From contig NKJG01000003.1 in assembly GCA_002256395.1 (NCBI GenBank), positions 124,001 through 188,000 of the forward strand: DNA of 64,000 nucleotides, in the 5' to 3' direction. The notes under the pieces are model-generated. The model saw only the letters and a list, made by a program, of their open reading frames with translations. It was not told where the DNA came from and did no database searches. Made by a program: the position numbers and the translations under genes. Of the stretch, positions 18,456 to 28,400 are shown in pieces (positions within the stretch are counted from its first letter, which is position 1; every line of letters starts with the position of its first letter). This DNA comes from Bacteroidetes bacterium B1(2017). GTDB lineage: Bacteria; Bacteroidota; Bacteroidia; UKL13-3.

Positions 18456-20903
18456 GGTTGGATTTTTTTTCTTTGCAAGGGGTGCATAGCTAATTTTAAG
18501 CTTTCCTTTTTCATCCGTTTTTAGTTTCAACGACACACTGGCTCCTAGTTTTTTATCCGTGCCAATATTCTCTGGTTTTATGTCGTGCTGAAATTTCTTA
18601 AGATTGTTGAGAGGTATTCGAACCAATAAATCTGTTTTATCTTTTAGAGAATAATGTCCTTCTACAAACAGGTGCAACACATTGGTGCTTATTTCCATTC
18701 TATTAATATCCGATTCCACACCAAGGGTATTGAGTTCGGCCTTAAGTTCGGCAAATTCAATATTATCAAAGTTGCGTTTGCTATGGATGTGTTTTCCTAA
18801 ATCCATAATAGGTTTAAAATTCATAAGCTTGCCTTCTTTAATAGTTATAAAGGTTCGGCAATTAAACCTGTCATTTAAAAAATCTAGCTTAGAATCCATT
18901 AAACTTTGAAGGTAAATTTCTGTATGTATTAAGCCCGAAATATTTTCATGCGAAAGGTGCTTCATATTAAAGCTATTGAAGGCATACATAAACTCACTCA
19001 TGTTAACCTGTTCAAATTTAGCCGATAAAAAAACAGGGCTCCAATCTTTAGAAAGTTCTTTAATACTTCCATTAAGTTTGCACTTTCCACCCGCAAATTG
19101 CATCTCAAATTTGTTTATTTCTAAGGCATCTTCGTGCAGTGTTAAGTGGGCCTGAGCTTCTTTTGCCAAAAACTTGTTCTTGGAAAGTTGCTTAGCGTTT
19201 ATAAAAACATTTATAGTAGCCTTTTCATTTAATGTAGTAATTAACTGATACAATTTTCTACGCGAATTTACTTTGTCATCCGTGCTTTTCTTTTTCTTAC
19301 GAGCGGCAATAAAATGGCCTAAGTCTAGCTTGTCGGCATCTATATTTAAATGAACAGTTGTTTTAAAATTTGGTTGAGTAAAAAAGGGTATAAAGCCTGT
19401 AATGGATCCGCCAAATTTTATTAAATCTTTTCCAACCAAAAAGCTCAGATTGTTTAGGTCTATTTTATCCCGATTAAACTTTAGGTTACAGGTAATGGCA
19501 TTTAAATTTAGGTTCTTTGGTATAAAACTTATGCCCCCATTGCTAATGCGTACTTGCCCATTTAGTTTTCCATTAAATTTCTTGAGCTCATTGTCTTCAT
19601 ATTCTTTAAGCTTACCCGAATAGCTCATTTGGGCAAGCACTTTACCGCTATAAAAATGCAATTGGTTTGGGTTTACATGCGAGTTTAGCGAACGTAAATC
19701 GGTATTAACAATGGCATTGAGCTCTAAGTTTGGATCGGCTAAATTTTCTATGCTAGCAGAGGCTTCTATGTTTAGTCCCTCCAATTCACCCCTTAGTTTT
19801 TGAATGTATACTCCCGAATTTTCTTTTTTATTTGGCAAGCCATCTTTCATATGATTGGTATAATAGCCTTCTAAAAACAAATTCGTAAACAGATGTTTGT
19901 TTAATAAATTGGCAGTGGCATTTTTGGTGGCGAACCCAACGTTCACTATTGGTTTTAAATTGGGTATTGCTTTACCTTCAACGCTTACCTTGGTGGCTAC
20001 TCTGCCGCTTGCTCCAAAGCGTTTTAGCTTGGCCTGTATGGTTTCTGTTAGTACAGAAAGGCCTTCGCTTATTTCTAAATCTGCACTGCTTATGTTAAGT
20101 TGGTAGGTAAGTGGTTTGTTAAAATTAAAAGCTCCAGTAAGGTTAACTAATCCTGATTTTAACTGTATGCTTGAACTATCCACCCACAATGTTTTTTGTT
20201 TGGTATTAAATCGTAAGTTTAAATCAACCGTGGTTTGCGTGTTTTTTAAAAATGTTCCTTTCTCTGCTTTAAACATAAGGCCATTAAAAAATAGGTCTCC
20301 TTTAAGACCAATAGTTACGAGGCTATCTTTTAATGAAATTACAGACTTAGTATCGTTTAGGGTTAGTCCAAAGTATTTGCCAGCGGCACTATCACTAAGG
20401 GTAAATTGGGTATTTTTAATCTCTAGTTTTTCTAATGCCAACAAAAGGCTGTTCTCTGTAACTTGGCTTGTATCCTTTGGTTTGGCTTGTTTCTTAAATA
20501 CATCCAAATTGGTATAGCCATCCTTGGTTTTAAATATAAATACCTCCGATTTGTTGAGACTAATTTTGCTAAGGTCTATTTGTTTACTAAATAAACTTTT
20601 GATATTTAAACTCACATAAAGCTCTTCAATTCGTAAAAAATCTTGATGGTAAATGGCGTATTTAGGTCCACGCAAATACACATCTTCTATCTTTAAACTT
20701 GCTTGAGGGAAATTATAGAAAAGGCTTAAATCAATATCCCCAATATGTATTTCACCTGAAATAGATTTTTGCAATTCTTGGTTCAGCATAGCCACCAATT
20801 TTTTCTTGTTGTAGGCCAGTGCTAAATAGGCAAAAAAATAGAGTGCTACCAGTGTTGTTACTAGGTAAGCACTCCATTTAAAAAATTTCTTTATCCCTTT
20901 CAT
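18447..20903 (-). CDS. AsmA-like inner-membrane/periplasmic protein
   Basis: 818 residues. One N-terminal transmembrane helix (about 9-31) is followed by a long beta-rich periplasmic region with AsmA-type features: the early segment GEIHIGDIDLSLFYNFPQAS with LKIEDVYLRG is characteristic, and the C-terminal part has INRMEISTNVLHLFVEGHY and LLVRIPLNNL. AsmA/TamB-type proteins are thought to bridge the envelope for phospholipid transport or outer-membrane assembly. Gene neighbours do not refine the role. It converges with recF, overlapping it by nine bases. Confidence 0.85.
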   Translation of the reverse strand: MKGIKKFFKWSAYLVTTLVALYFFAYLALAYNKKKLVAMLNQELQKSISGEIHIGDIDLSLFYNFPQASLKIEDVYLRGPKYAIYHQDFLRIEELYVSLNIKSLFSKQIDLSKISLNKSEVFIFKTKDGYTNLDVFKKQAKPKDTSQVTENSLLLALEKLEIKNTQFTLSDSAAGKYFGLTLNDTKSVISLKDSLVTIGLKGDLFFNGLMFKAEKGTFLKNTQTTVDLNLRFNTKQKTLWVDSSSIQLKSGLVNLTGAFNFNKPLTYQLNISSADLEISEGLSVLTETIQAKLKRFGASGRVATKVSVEGKAIPNLKPIVNVGFATKNATANLLNKHLFTNLFLEGYYTNHMKDGLPNKKENSGVYIQKLRGELEGLNIEASASIENLADPNLELNAIVNTDLRSLNSHVNPNQLHFYSGKVLAQMSYSGKLKEYEDNELKKFNGKLNGQVRISNGGISFIPKNLNLNAITCNLKFNRDKIDLNNLSFLVGKDLIKFGGSITGFIPFFTQPNFKTTVHLNIDADKLDLGHFIAARKKKKSTDDKVNSRRKLYQLITTLNEKATINVFINAKQLSKNKFLAKEAQAHLTLHEDALEINKFEMQFAGGKCKLNGSIKELSKDWSPVFLSAKFEQVNMSEFMYAFNSFNMKHLSHENISGLIHTEIYLQSLMDSKLDFLNDRFNCRTFITIKEGKLMNFKPIMDLGKHIHSKRNFDNIEFAELKAELNTLGVESDINRMEISTNVLHLFVEGHYSLKDKTDLLVRIPLNNLKKFQHDIKPENIGTDKKLGASVSLKLKTDEKGKLKISYAPLAKKKNPTLP

Positions 20904-20947
20904 TCAAGGGTAAAGATACAAATTTTGAGTTATTGCGAAATCCGTTG

Positions 20948-23900
20948 TTAATTCTTTACAATCTTTTTAGTAAGGGTTTTGCCATCTTCAGTTTCAACTT
21001 TTAATAAGTAAATACCTTTCATTTCGCTTGCTAATTCAATGTTTGCTTTTTCTTCATCTAAGCTGCTTTCAAAGGCAATTTCTTTTCCAGTTAAGTCATA
21101 CACTTGTATCGCTTTTATGTTATTGGCCACAAGTGTAATTTTATTTTCGAAAGGGTTCGGATACACTTCTAAAGTAGCCTCTGTGCTTTTTTGTTTTGCT
21201 GTTTGTATTTCTTTGGCTTCAACAATTGAGCTCTTATTAGCCATGGCAAACATCTTCAATCCGCTTAGTTTAATATTACCTGCTACATTTCTCTTAACAG
21301 CATTAAAACTAAAATTCACTCTCGATACATTGCTTGGTATGTTTAGCGTAAACGAGTATTCTGTAAAGTTGGCGCTGCTGGCTGCAACCATTACGTTTGT
21401 TACTGTTGAGCCAAGTTCTGGGTATGAAATGCCTATACGTATAGAATCGCCGGTAAAGCCTTTAGTTGATAGCACAACAAGGTTGTTGCCTTTTTCTATT
21501 CCACCTAAATTTTGTATAGCTGTCATTATTCCATTGCTATTACGACTGTAGCTTCTGTTATTACTAAAGGCAACTCCATCCGTGGTATCAAACACAGAAA
21601 AGGGTCCAGTAAAGCCATCTGGTATGGTATTTTTAGTTAGGTCTTTTTGTAAAAGTGGCATCACATTTACAAATGGGTTCGGCACGCTGTCATACAACAT
21701 ATTGGCCCATTTATTAAAAGTTAAAACAGGTAGTTCATTTGCCACACAAAAATTTAAAATGGAATCCACACGTGCGGTATAGCCAGTCAATCCACCTGTC
21801 ATACCGGCCATCATGCTAAATCCAAAGCTTTGTTGGTGTTTGGCACTGTTATCCGAAATACTAGTAATAATACTTGCTGCACTATTGGTTTCTTCTTTAA
21901 AATCTTGGGCATGCATTCCAAAGCGTTTGTCGTGGTTTGCATCTACTTCATTATAGCATCTCAAGGATGAGCTAGTATACACTCCACCTGCAGTATAGCC
22001 ATACAATGTGCCATAAAAATCTTTCACTTCACTGCGGTTCATCATGGCATAATTACCCGATGGTTGCAAGAATGTTTTTGGCCTTGGTAAGCCTAATGAA
22101 TCAAGTATATATTGGGTTCTATTGGTTAAAACTTGTAAGCCCGCTACACTTTGTTTGATATCATATTGTGTTAGTCTATGGTAGGCAATTCCAGAGCTTG
22201 CAGATAGGTTAACAGTTTCGCCCCAATAGCTTTGAAGAGTAAGTGTGTCGGGGTCGTTTTGGTTTTTATTTAATAGGTTGGTATAGCTATAGGTTTTGTT
22301 TACGCTTGGCAAATAAATGTTTGAATAATACACAGGCGCTCCCATGTCCTTCCACTCTCCATTTGCTTGTGATATAAGGGTGCTTCCGTTTACATTAACC
22401 AATCCTTCTAAGGTGTAATTTGTTGTAATAACCGAGTCTATTTTTAAACAAACTTTCTTTCCATTAAAATGATCTACTCCTGCGTTGCCTCTATATGCGT
22501 TGGTGTCTTGAACCAAGTTTACATTAAAAAATGCCATGGTATGATCGGGTGTATGATCGGCCAATTCGTGACCTGCAGCGGCAAGTTCTTTAAGTGCATT
22601 TACAGCTGCAGTATCGCCAATAAGTTTACTTGCGTTTATGCCTAAGGTTAATTTCTTGCCGTATTTATTAAAGGTAGCATTAAGGGCTCTATAATTTGTA
22701 GCACTTTGTTGGTCGTCTACTCTAAAACTAACACCACCCACTTTATTGGTAAAAGCAGTGCTTGTGTAGGTTGGTGCTTGCGTGGTATCTATTACAAGGG
22801 TAGTGTCGGTATGGGTAGTATCTATTGGGGCTGAACCAATAACGCTTACAAAAAAGCTATCTAAAAAGGTTGCGCTAGTTTGTGTAGCATTTAGGGTATA
22901 CCAGGTAGAAACTTTAGGTATAGCTGTAAAATTTGGTAAGCTTATTATTGCGCTTGCATCAGTGGGGTTGCTGGTTAAACTGCTGCTGGTAGGTGTTGGT
23001 TCAATTACAACTTGTGCATTTAAGGTATCACCGTAATTAATAGAATACGCTTCCGAAGCAAATTTAAACCAAGCGGTATCGCTCATGCCATCGGGGTTGC
23101 TAACGCTTATTCTTATAGAATCTGTTCCTACAAAAAAGGCTCTGTTGGGCTGAACCAAAAGCTCGTGCGTTAGGGAGTTAAATTGAGCGTTTAAAGTATT
23201 AGCATTTCCAATACTAAAGGTCAATGCACTTTGAGCAAAATATCCATCTGTACAAAAGTTATTTAGGTTCAGCATGCCATATTTTTGGGTAGCTTTTTTG
23301 TTTTGTAAATACCCTTTGTTTAATACCGGCACCGATGATTTGCGCATTTCTAAGCCACTCATCTTTACTGGTCCTGCGACCGTTCTTTTTATAACTACCC
23401 ACGATACATTTATACGAGTAATGTTGGCAGGTATGGTAATAATTTTGCTTTGTAAAGTCCAACTGCTGGTGCCTGCACCAAACATTATTAATTGGGTGGG
23501 CAAACTCATTTCGGGGTAGGTAATAATCATGCGAATAGAATCGCCTGTTTGGCCTTTGGTGTAAATGCTTACAAGGTTATTTCCTTTTTCTAAACCACCT
23601 AAATTGCTAATGCTTGCTAGTGTTGAGTTGTTTGCGCTGGCCACAAAACATTTATTGCCACTTGCTGCTACGCCATCTGTCATATCAAAGGTAGCGGTGG
23701 TATTATAGCCATCTGGAAAATTGTTATTGTTTAAATCTTTGTTTAGGGCAGGCAACACATTTGCCGCTTGGTTGGTGCTGCTGTCAAATAATATACTTGC
23801 CCATTGGTTATAGGTTCTAGTAGGTATGGTATTTATGTTACTCCAATTTAATACGCTATCTACTCTTCCTAAAAACACGCTCCAGCCACCTGTAACATTG

Positions 23901-24913
23901 TTCATATGACTTAGCCCAAAGCTATTATAATGCCTAGCAGAGCGGTCGCTCATAATATTTATAAGGCCTTGGTAGTTGTTTGTTTCTTCGTAAAAATCGG
24001 GGCCTTGTAAGCTAAATCTTCTATTGGCAAATGTGTCTACTTCGTTGTAGCATTTTTGTGCCGATAAAATATTTTCTGCTCCTGCAGTATAGCCAACTAT
24101 GTCGCCAAAGGCTTTTACTTCTGCGCGGTTCAGCAAACCATATGAGCCACCTGGTTGTATCCACGTTTTAGGAGCAGGCAGGCCAAAGCTGGCAAATAAT
24201 TGTATGCTTCTTTGTGCTAACAGTAAATTGCTTTGGGGGTTTGTTTTAACATCGGCGGTAGTAATTTTATGGTAGCTAATTCCATAGGCGGTGTCGTTTT
24301 TCCAAGTTTCGCCCCAATAGGTTTGTAAAACCAAGGTATCTGGGTCGCTGCTAATTTTGTTTTGAACCGAGGTATAAACAGCATATTGGTTTTTGCTAGG
24401 TATATACACTAAGGCATAATACGGGTTTCCATTAATGTTTAAGAACTCGCCGTTGGCGGTACTTATTAATTTATTACCAATTAAGTTTACTGTTCCTTCG
24501 CCTACAAAACTTTCGGTATAGGGAGCATCTACCTTTAGGCAAACTTTAGTTCCATTAATATGGTCTACGGTGGCATTGCCAGAAAAGGCGGTGGTATCGG
24601 CCAAGGCTTTCACGGTAAAATACCCCATGTGATGGTCGGGTGTATGATCCATTAACTCGTGGCCCGAAGCAACGGCTTCTTTTAATGCATTTACAGCGGC
24701 AGTATCGGTAAATAGGCGAGAGGCATTTATGGCCAAACTATATTTAAGGCCATATTTGTTAAACGTAGCATTCCAATCGCGCCACTTAGCTGCACCCTGA
24801 TGATCATCAACGCGCCAGCATACGCCACCAACTTTGTTTTGAGTAGGAGATTGAGCCATGGAGGTACCCCAAAGCACGGCCGTAAAAACAGCCAAGAGTA
24901 AAGCTTTTTTCAT
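20948..24913 (-). CDS. Giant T9SS protein with two tandem NodB-like polysaccharide deacetylase units
   Basis: 1321 residues with a signal peptide (about 1-20). Two homologous units of about 520 residues begin at N26 (NKVGGVCWRVDDHQ) and N723 (NKVGGVSFRVDDQQ), exactly 697 residues apart. Each keeps the NodB metal-site pattern: Asp pair D36/D37 and D733/D734, and H-T-P-D-H at 90-94 and 787-791. Each unit is followed by a carbohydrate-binding-like beta-sandwich (LGGLEKGNNLV and LGGIEKGNNLV). An Ig/cadherin-like linker (about 570-715) separates them. The last 80 residues are a T9SS sorting domain (LEVYPNPFENKI, ending KKIVKN). Likely a secreted or surface N- or O-deacetylase of a polysaccharide; the substrate is unknown. 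Confidence 0.85.
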   Translation of the reverse strand: MKKALLLAVFTAVLWGTSMAQSPTQNKVGGVCWRVDDHQGAAKWRDWNATFNKYGLKYSLAINASRLFTDTAAVNALKEAVASGHELMDHTPDHHMGYFTVKALADTTAFSGNATVDHINGTKVCLKVDAPYTESFVGEGTVNLIGNKLISTANGEFLNINGNPYYALVYIPSKNQYAVYTSVQNKISSDPDTLVLQTYWGETWKNDTAYGISYHKITTADVKTNPQSNLLLAQRSIQLFASFGLPAPKTWIQPGGSYGLLNRAEVKAFGDIVGYTAGAENILSAQKCYNEVDTFANRRFSLQGPDFYEETNNYQGLINIMSDRSARHYNSFGLSHMNNVTGGWSVFLGRVDSVLNWSNINTIPTRTYNQWASILFDSSTNQAANVLPALNKDLNNNNFPDGYNTTATFDMTDGVAASGNKCFVASANNSTLASISNLGGLEKGNNLVSIYTKGQTGDSIRMIITYPEMSLPTQLIMFGAGTSSWTLQSKIITIPANITRINVSWVVIKRTVAGPVKMSGLEMRKSSVPVLNKGYLQNKKATQKYGMLNLNNFCTDGYFAQSALTFSIGNANTLNAQFNSLTHELLVQPNRAFFVGTDSIRISVSNPDGMSDTAWFKFASEAYSINYGDTLNAQVVIEPTPTSSSLTSNPTDASAIISLPNFTAIPKVSTWYTLNATQTSATFLDSFFVSVIGSAPIDTTHTDTTLVIDTTQAPTYTSTAFTNKVGGVSFRVDDQQSATNYRALNATFNKYGKKLTLGINASKLIGDTAAVNALKELAAAGHELADHTPDHTMAFFNVNLVQDTNAYRGNAGVDHFNGKKVCLKIDSVITTNYTLEGLVNVNGSTLISQANGEWKDMGAPVYYSNIYLPSVNKTYSYTNLLNKNQNDPDTLTLQSYWGETVNLSASSGIAYHRLTQYDIKQSVAGLQVLTNRTQYILDSLGLPRPKTFLQPSGNYAMMNRSEVKDFYGTLYGYTAGGVYTSSSLRCYNEVDANHDKRFGMHAQDFKEETNSAASIITSISDNSAKHQQSFGFSMMAGMTGGLTGYTARVDSILNFCVANELPVLTFNKWANMLYDSVPNPFVNVMPLLQKDLTKNTIPDGFTGPFSVFDTTDGVAFSNNRSYSRNSNGIMTAIQNLGGIEKGNNLVVLSTKGFTGDSIRIGISYPELGSTVTNVMVAASSANFTEYSFTLNIPSNVSRVNFSFNAVKRNVAGNIKLSGLKMFAMANKSSIVEAKEIQTAKQKSTEATLEVYPNPFENKITLVANNIKAIQVYDLTGKEIAFESSLDEEKANIELASEMKGIYLLKVETEDGKTLTKKIVKN

Positions 24914-24934
24914 AGATCTTGAGTAAAGGTTTGT

Positions 24935-24967
24935 AATATTTACACGTAGGTTAGACGTGTAGATATT
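24935..24967. promoter_or_regulatory. Inverted repeat in the leader of the NodB-like gene
   Basis: A 13-bp inverted repeat (one G:T pair) with a 7-base loop; the inner arms are TACACGT and ACGTGTA (24941-24947, 24955-24961). It lies 22-54 bp upstream of the minus-strand ATG at 24913. On the plus strand it is followed by T6, so it could terminate antisense transcripts. As an operator or leader hairpin it could control the gene. Confidence 0.35.
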
Positions 24968-25067
24968 TTTTTAGTTTTTAGGCATGTTAGTTGCCTAGAA
25001 ACTGTTCGCAATATATAAAATATTGCTAAACAAGCAAGTATGTGTTTTAAATTTCCTGTTTTGGGAA

Positions 25068-25396
25068 GAGGTTCGACAAGCTCACCTACCTTTTGTTGCA
25101 GAGGAAGTCGCTAGTAGCTTATCCTTGAGCTATTCGAAAGGGTGGTCCCTGAGCTTGTCGAAGGGGGGCTTCAACCAAGAATGGGCATTCTTAATTGAGG
25201 AAGTTACGGGTTACAAGCGTTGGATTCGCCAGCTGTTACGAGTTGTGTAGCTTCGGCATGCTCAGCTACCTTCGGAATAATTTCGGATTTCTATTGCATC
25301 AAAAGTATGGTAGTTGAGTTTATCGAAACTACGAAACACGTAACTTGTGCCGCAGGCAGATAACGCATCTCGCAACATTTTCGATGAAAGCAAATA
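25068..25396. repeat. Gene-free region with palindromic repeat element, copy 1
   Basis: The gap 24914-25410 holds no credible gene. It contains GAGGTTCGACAAGCTCACCT (25068-25087) and its inverted partner CCCTGAGCTTGTCGAAGGG (25147-25165), a GGGGCTTCAAC tail leading into GCATTCTTAATTGAG (about 25164-25199), and CGCAACATTTTCGATGAAAG (25371-25390). All four blocks recur in the same order at 29911-30066, so they form one dispersed element. A stray AAGTCGCTAGT (25106-25116) belongs to the GTCGCTGGT family. Confidence 0.8.
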
Positions 25397-25410
25397 GGAT
25401 CCTGTGCAAA

Positions 25411-28400
25411 TTAGTATTTAACAAACATCCTAAATCCAATTTGATTACTGGTGCGTACGCCTAAATAATATACCCCGGGGGCTAGGGATGAAATATCTAG
25501 TTTGGTTTGGGCGCCTTCTTGGTTTAAGAGTAGTTTGCCTTCTATGCTCAGCACAAACAGTTGAATGGCTTGTGAATTATTTGCTATTTCTATTTCTACT
25601 TGGTTTTGTGCAGGGTTTGGAAACAACTTAATCCAATTATTATAAGCACTTGGTTCAAACAAGCCCGTTGTTTTGGTATTAGCTTTATTTGATTTGGATG
25701 AATTATACGTTTTACCTGGGTCGCATGCATTTGGATTTATAATCTCTACTTGATAAAAGAAATCGCCAGAAGGGGCACTTAAATCTGTATACGAGCTATT
25801 GCTGCCTGAGGAGGTTCCTATTAAACTTAAATTACTCGAATCTGTTCCTCTATATATGTTATAGGTGGCTACAGTAAAACCTTCGTAGGCACTCCATATT
25901 AAATTCCAAATAGTACCCGTGCCTTTGTTTATGGTAAGGTGCATGGTTTTATGCGCCGCACTTTGGTTCGATACTAAGCCACAAATATCCTTTAAATTTA
26001 GTACGTACTTGTTTGATTGCACCATTGGATTTGCGTTTGAATCTACAAACACTAAGCTTTGGGTATAACTTAAAGAGCCTATGCGTTGGTAGTTTCCAGT
26101 GGTATTGGTTTCTTTAGAAATAAATATCGAATCAAGTGTTGGGTTATTGCGCTTAGTTATTATTAGCTCATTAAAATTATTTACTGTAACACCTACCATA
26201 CATATGGGCTCTGGTGCAGGATTTTCTAAGGTAACTTCTATCGAATCTTTTGCTATACAACCATTGCTCGTTTCTATTTTTACTTCATATTTTACTTGGT
26301 TCAGGGCATGCACTATTGGGGCCGCTTTATGAACTGAATCTAAATTGATACTAGGACTCCAAGTATAGGTTAATGGAGTATTGCCAGTGTAATTGCTAGT
26401 AGTTTTTAGTGTATCTAGTTTATTGCACGTTACTAAAAGAGGCATGCCATGTATGCTTAATGGGTTCACCAAAACCTCTAGGGTATCTGCTGCAAAACAG
26501 CCGTTTTGAGTGCTCGCAAATACTATGTAATTCGTGCTCGTAATTGGATTAGCTTTTGGCCAATAACTCAAACTATCGCTAAGAGTTTTGCCTGGCCAAT
26601 AAAAAACTTGTAACGAAGCACTACCTGTATAATTTGTTTTAAGCGTATCTAATGCAACTAGGGCTCCGCAAATAATACTCTTATTGCTTCCAGCATTTAC
26701 TTTTAACGCGCTTGGTACTACCACCACAGAATCTTTAGAAAGGCAGCCATCGGTTGTGGTCATGCTAAGGTAGTATTTGCTGCTTGTACTAGTTGGGTTA
26801 ATACTACTTGGCGTTGGAGTATACGTAAACGTATAGTGTGGCTGAGTGGTAATTTTAAAACTTCTTGTCACGGGCGAACCCATTGGTGCTAGGTTAAATT
26901 CAGAAATACTATCGTTGCTGGCAAAGGGTATAATACGTATGCGTTGTGGTGGAGGTATAACTTGCGGGTAACCAATATAGGTGTAATTTCCATCGGGTAA
27001 ATACATATAGCCGCGGTAAATGCTATCGGCAATGCTGCTTAAAATAGTTTTATTGCTGCTATCTTTAATGCTCCAAGTTGATCCGTATCTAGCAGCATCT
27101 ATTTCTACATACACATTATTAGGAACTAATTTAGGTATATCGCCGCACACTACTTTTTGCTCATTGCCTGCATCTATGGGTAGGTTCAGCACGCTTACTG
27201 TTATAGTATCTTGTAAAGAACAATTGCCTTTATTACCGGTAACAATATAGGTTGTAGTGTGAGTTGGTTTGGCTATTGGGTTGCTGCTTGTTGAGCTACT
27301 TAAGCCATAGGCAGGAGCCCAAGTATAATTATCGGCAGGCAGCGGACTATTAAACAAAGCACCATTGCCGCCTCCAGCAAATCCTTGTCCGCTTGCATTA
27401 AAGTAGATGGCATAAATTGGGTAACTGCTATCGGCATACATGCGTTCCCACGTTGCACCTGCGTTGGTAGTTTTAAAAATTGTTCCCGAAGGATTTTGGA
27501 TACCATACATCCACGTATAACTGGATGCAGCGTAACCAATGTTGGCATTGGTAAAATATACATCGTTTAGGTTATACCAAACTAGGGTAGATGTGTTTAC
27601 TGGAATAGAAGTCCAAGTTGCTCCACCATTGGTGGTTTTAAGAAAGGTATTTGTATTACCCACCACATATCCTGTATCTGCGCTTATAAAGTAAATGGCT
27701 GTTAATTCGTTGGTAACACCGCTACTTTGTGGGCTCCAACTTAGGCCTGCATTGGTGGTTTTTAAAATGGTTCCCATGGTGCCTACAGCATAGCCTGTTG
27801 TAGTACTTGTAAAGTAGATATTGTTGAGGGCATAACTACTGCCTGTATTTACAATAAGCCATGAGCTTCCGCCATTAAGTGTACGAAGTATTTTGCCAGG
27901 GTTGGCAATGGCATAGCCAGTATAATCATTGGTGAACCAAATGGCAGGTACATTGTAATTTCCACCAAGTGTTTGTGCTGACCATGTGTTACCGCCATTG
28001 GTGGTTTTTAAAACTGTTCCGCTCATGCTTAGGCTATTAAAAGCAGAGGCAAAACCTATTTGTGAGTTTCTAAAAAACACTTTGTTTACCAAGTAATTTG
28101 CACCAAAAGATTTTGCGTTCCAAGTAATACCTGCATTGTAAGTTGTAAATAAGGAATTGGATGAACTAGCAAAGCCAGTATCGGTGCTAGTAAAGTAAAT
28201 GCTTTTAAGTGTTTCAAGTGTGCCACTATTTCCTTTTATCCATTCTACTTGTATGCTTAGTTGCGTTTCTTTGCTGCAATAAATACTTCGGTCTGAACCA
28301 ACTTTTACAGAAAAGTTTTGATAGATAGTTAAGGTATCGCTTGCCACGCAACCATTGCTGCTAGTAGCTTTGGCAATATAAATAGCATTGCTATACAAAA

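Noticed and set aside
25023..25250. 75-codon open frame
   Set aside because: It lies wholly on the palindromic repeat element; its codons repeat the element's words.
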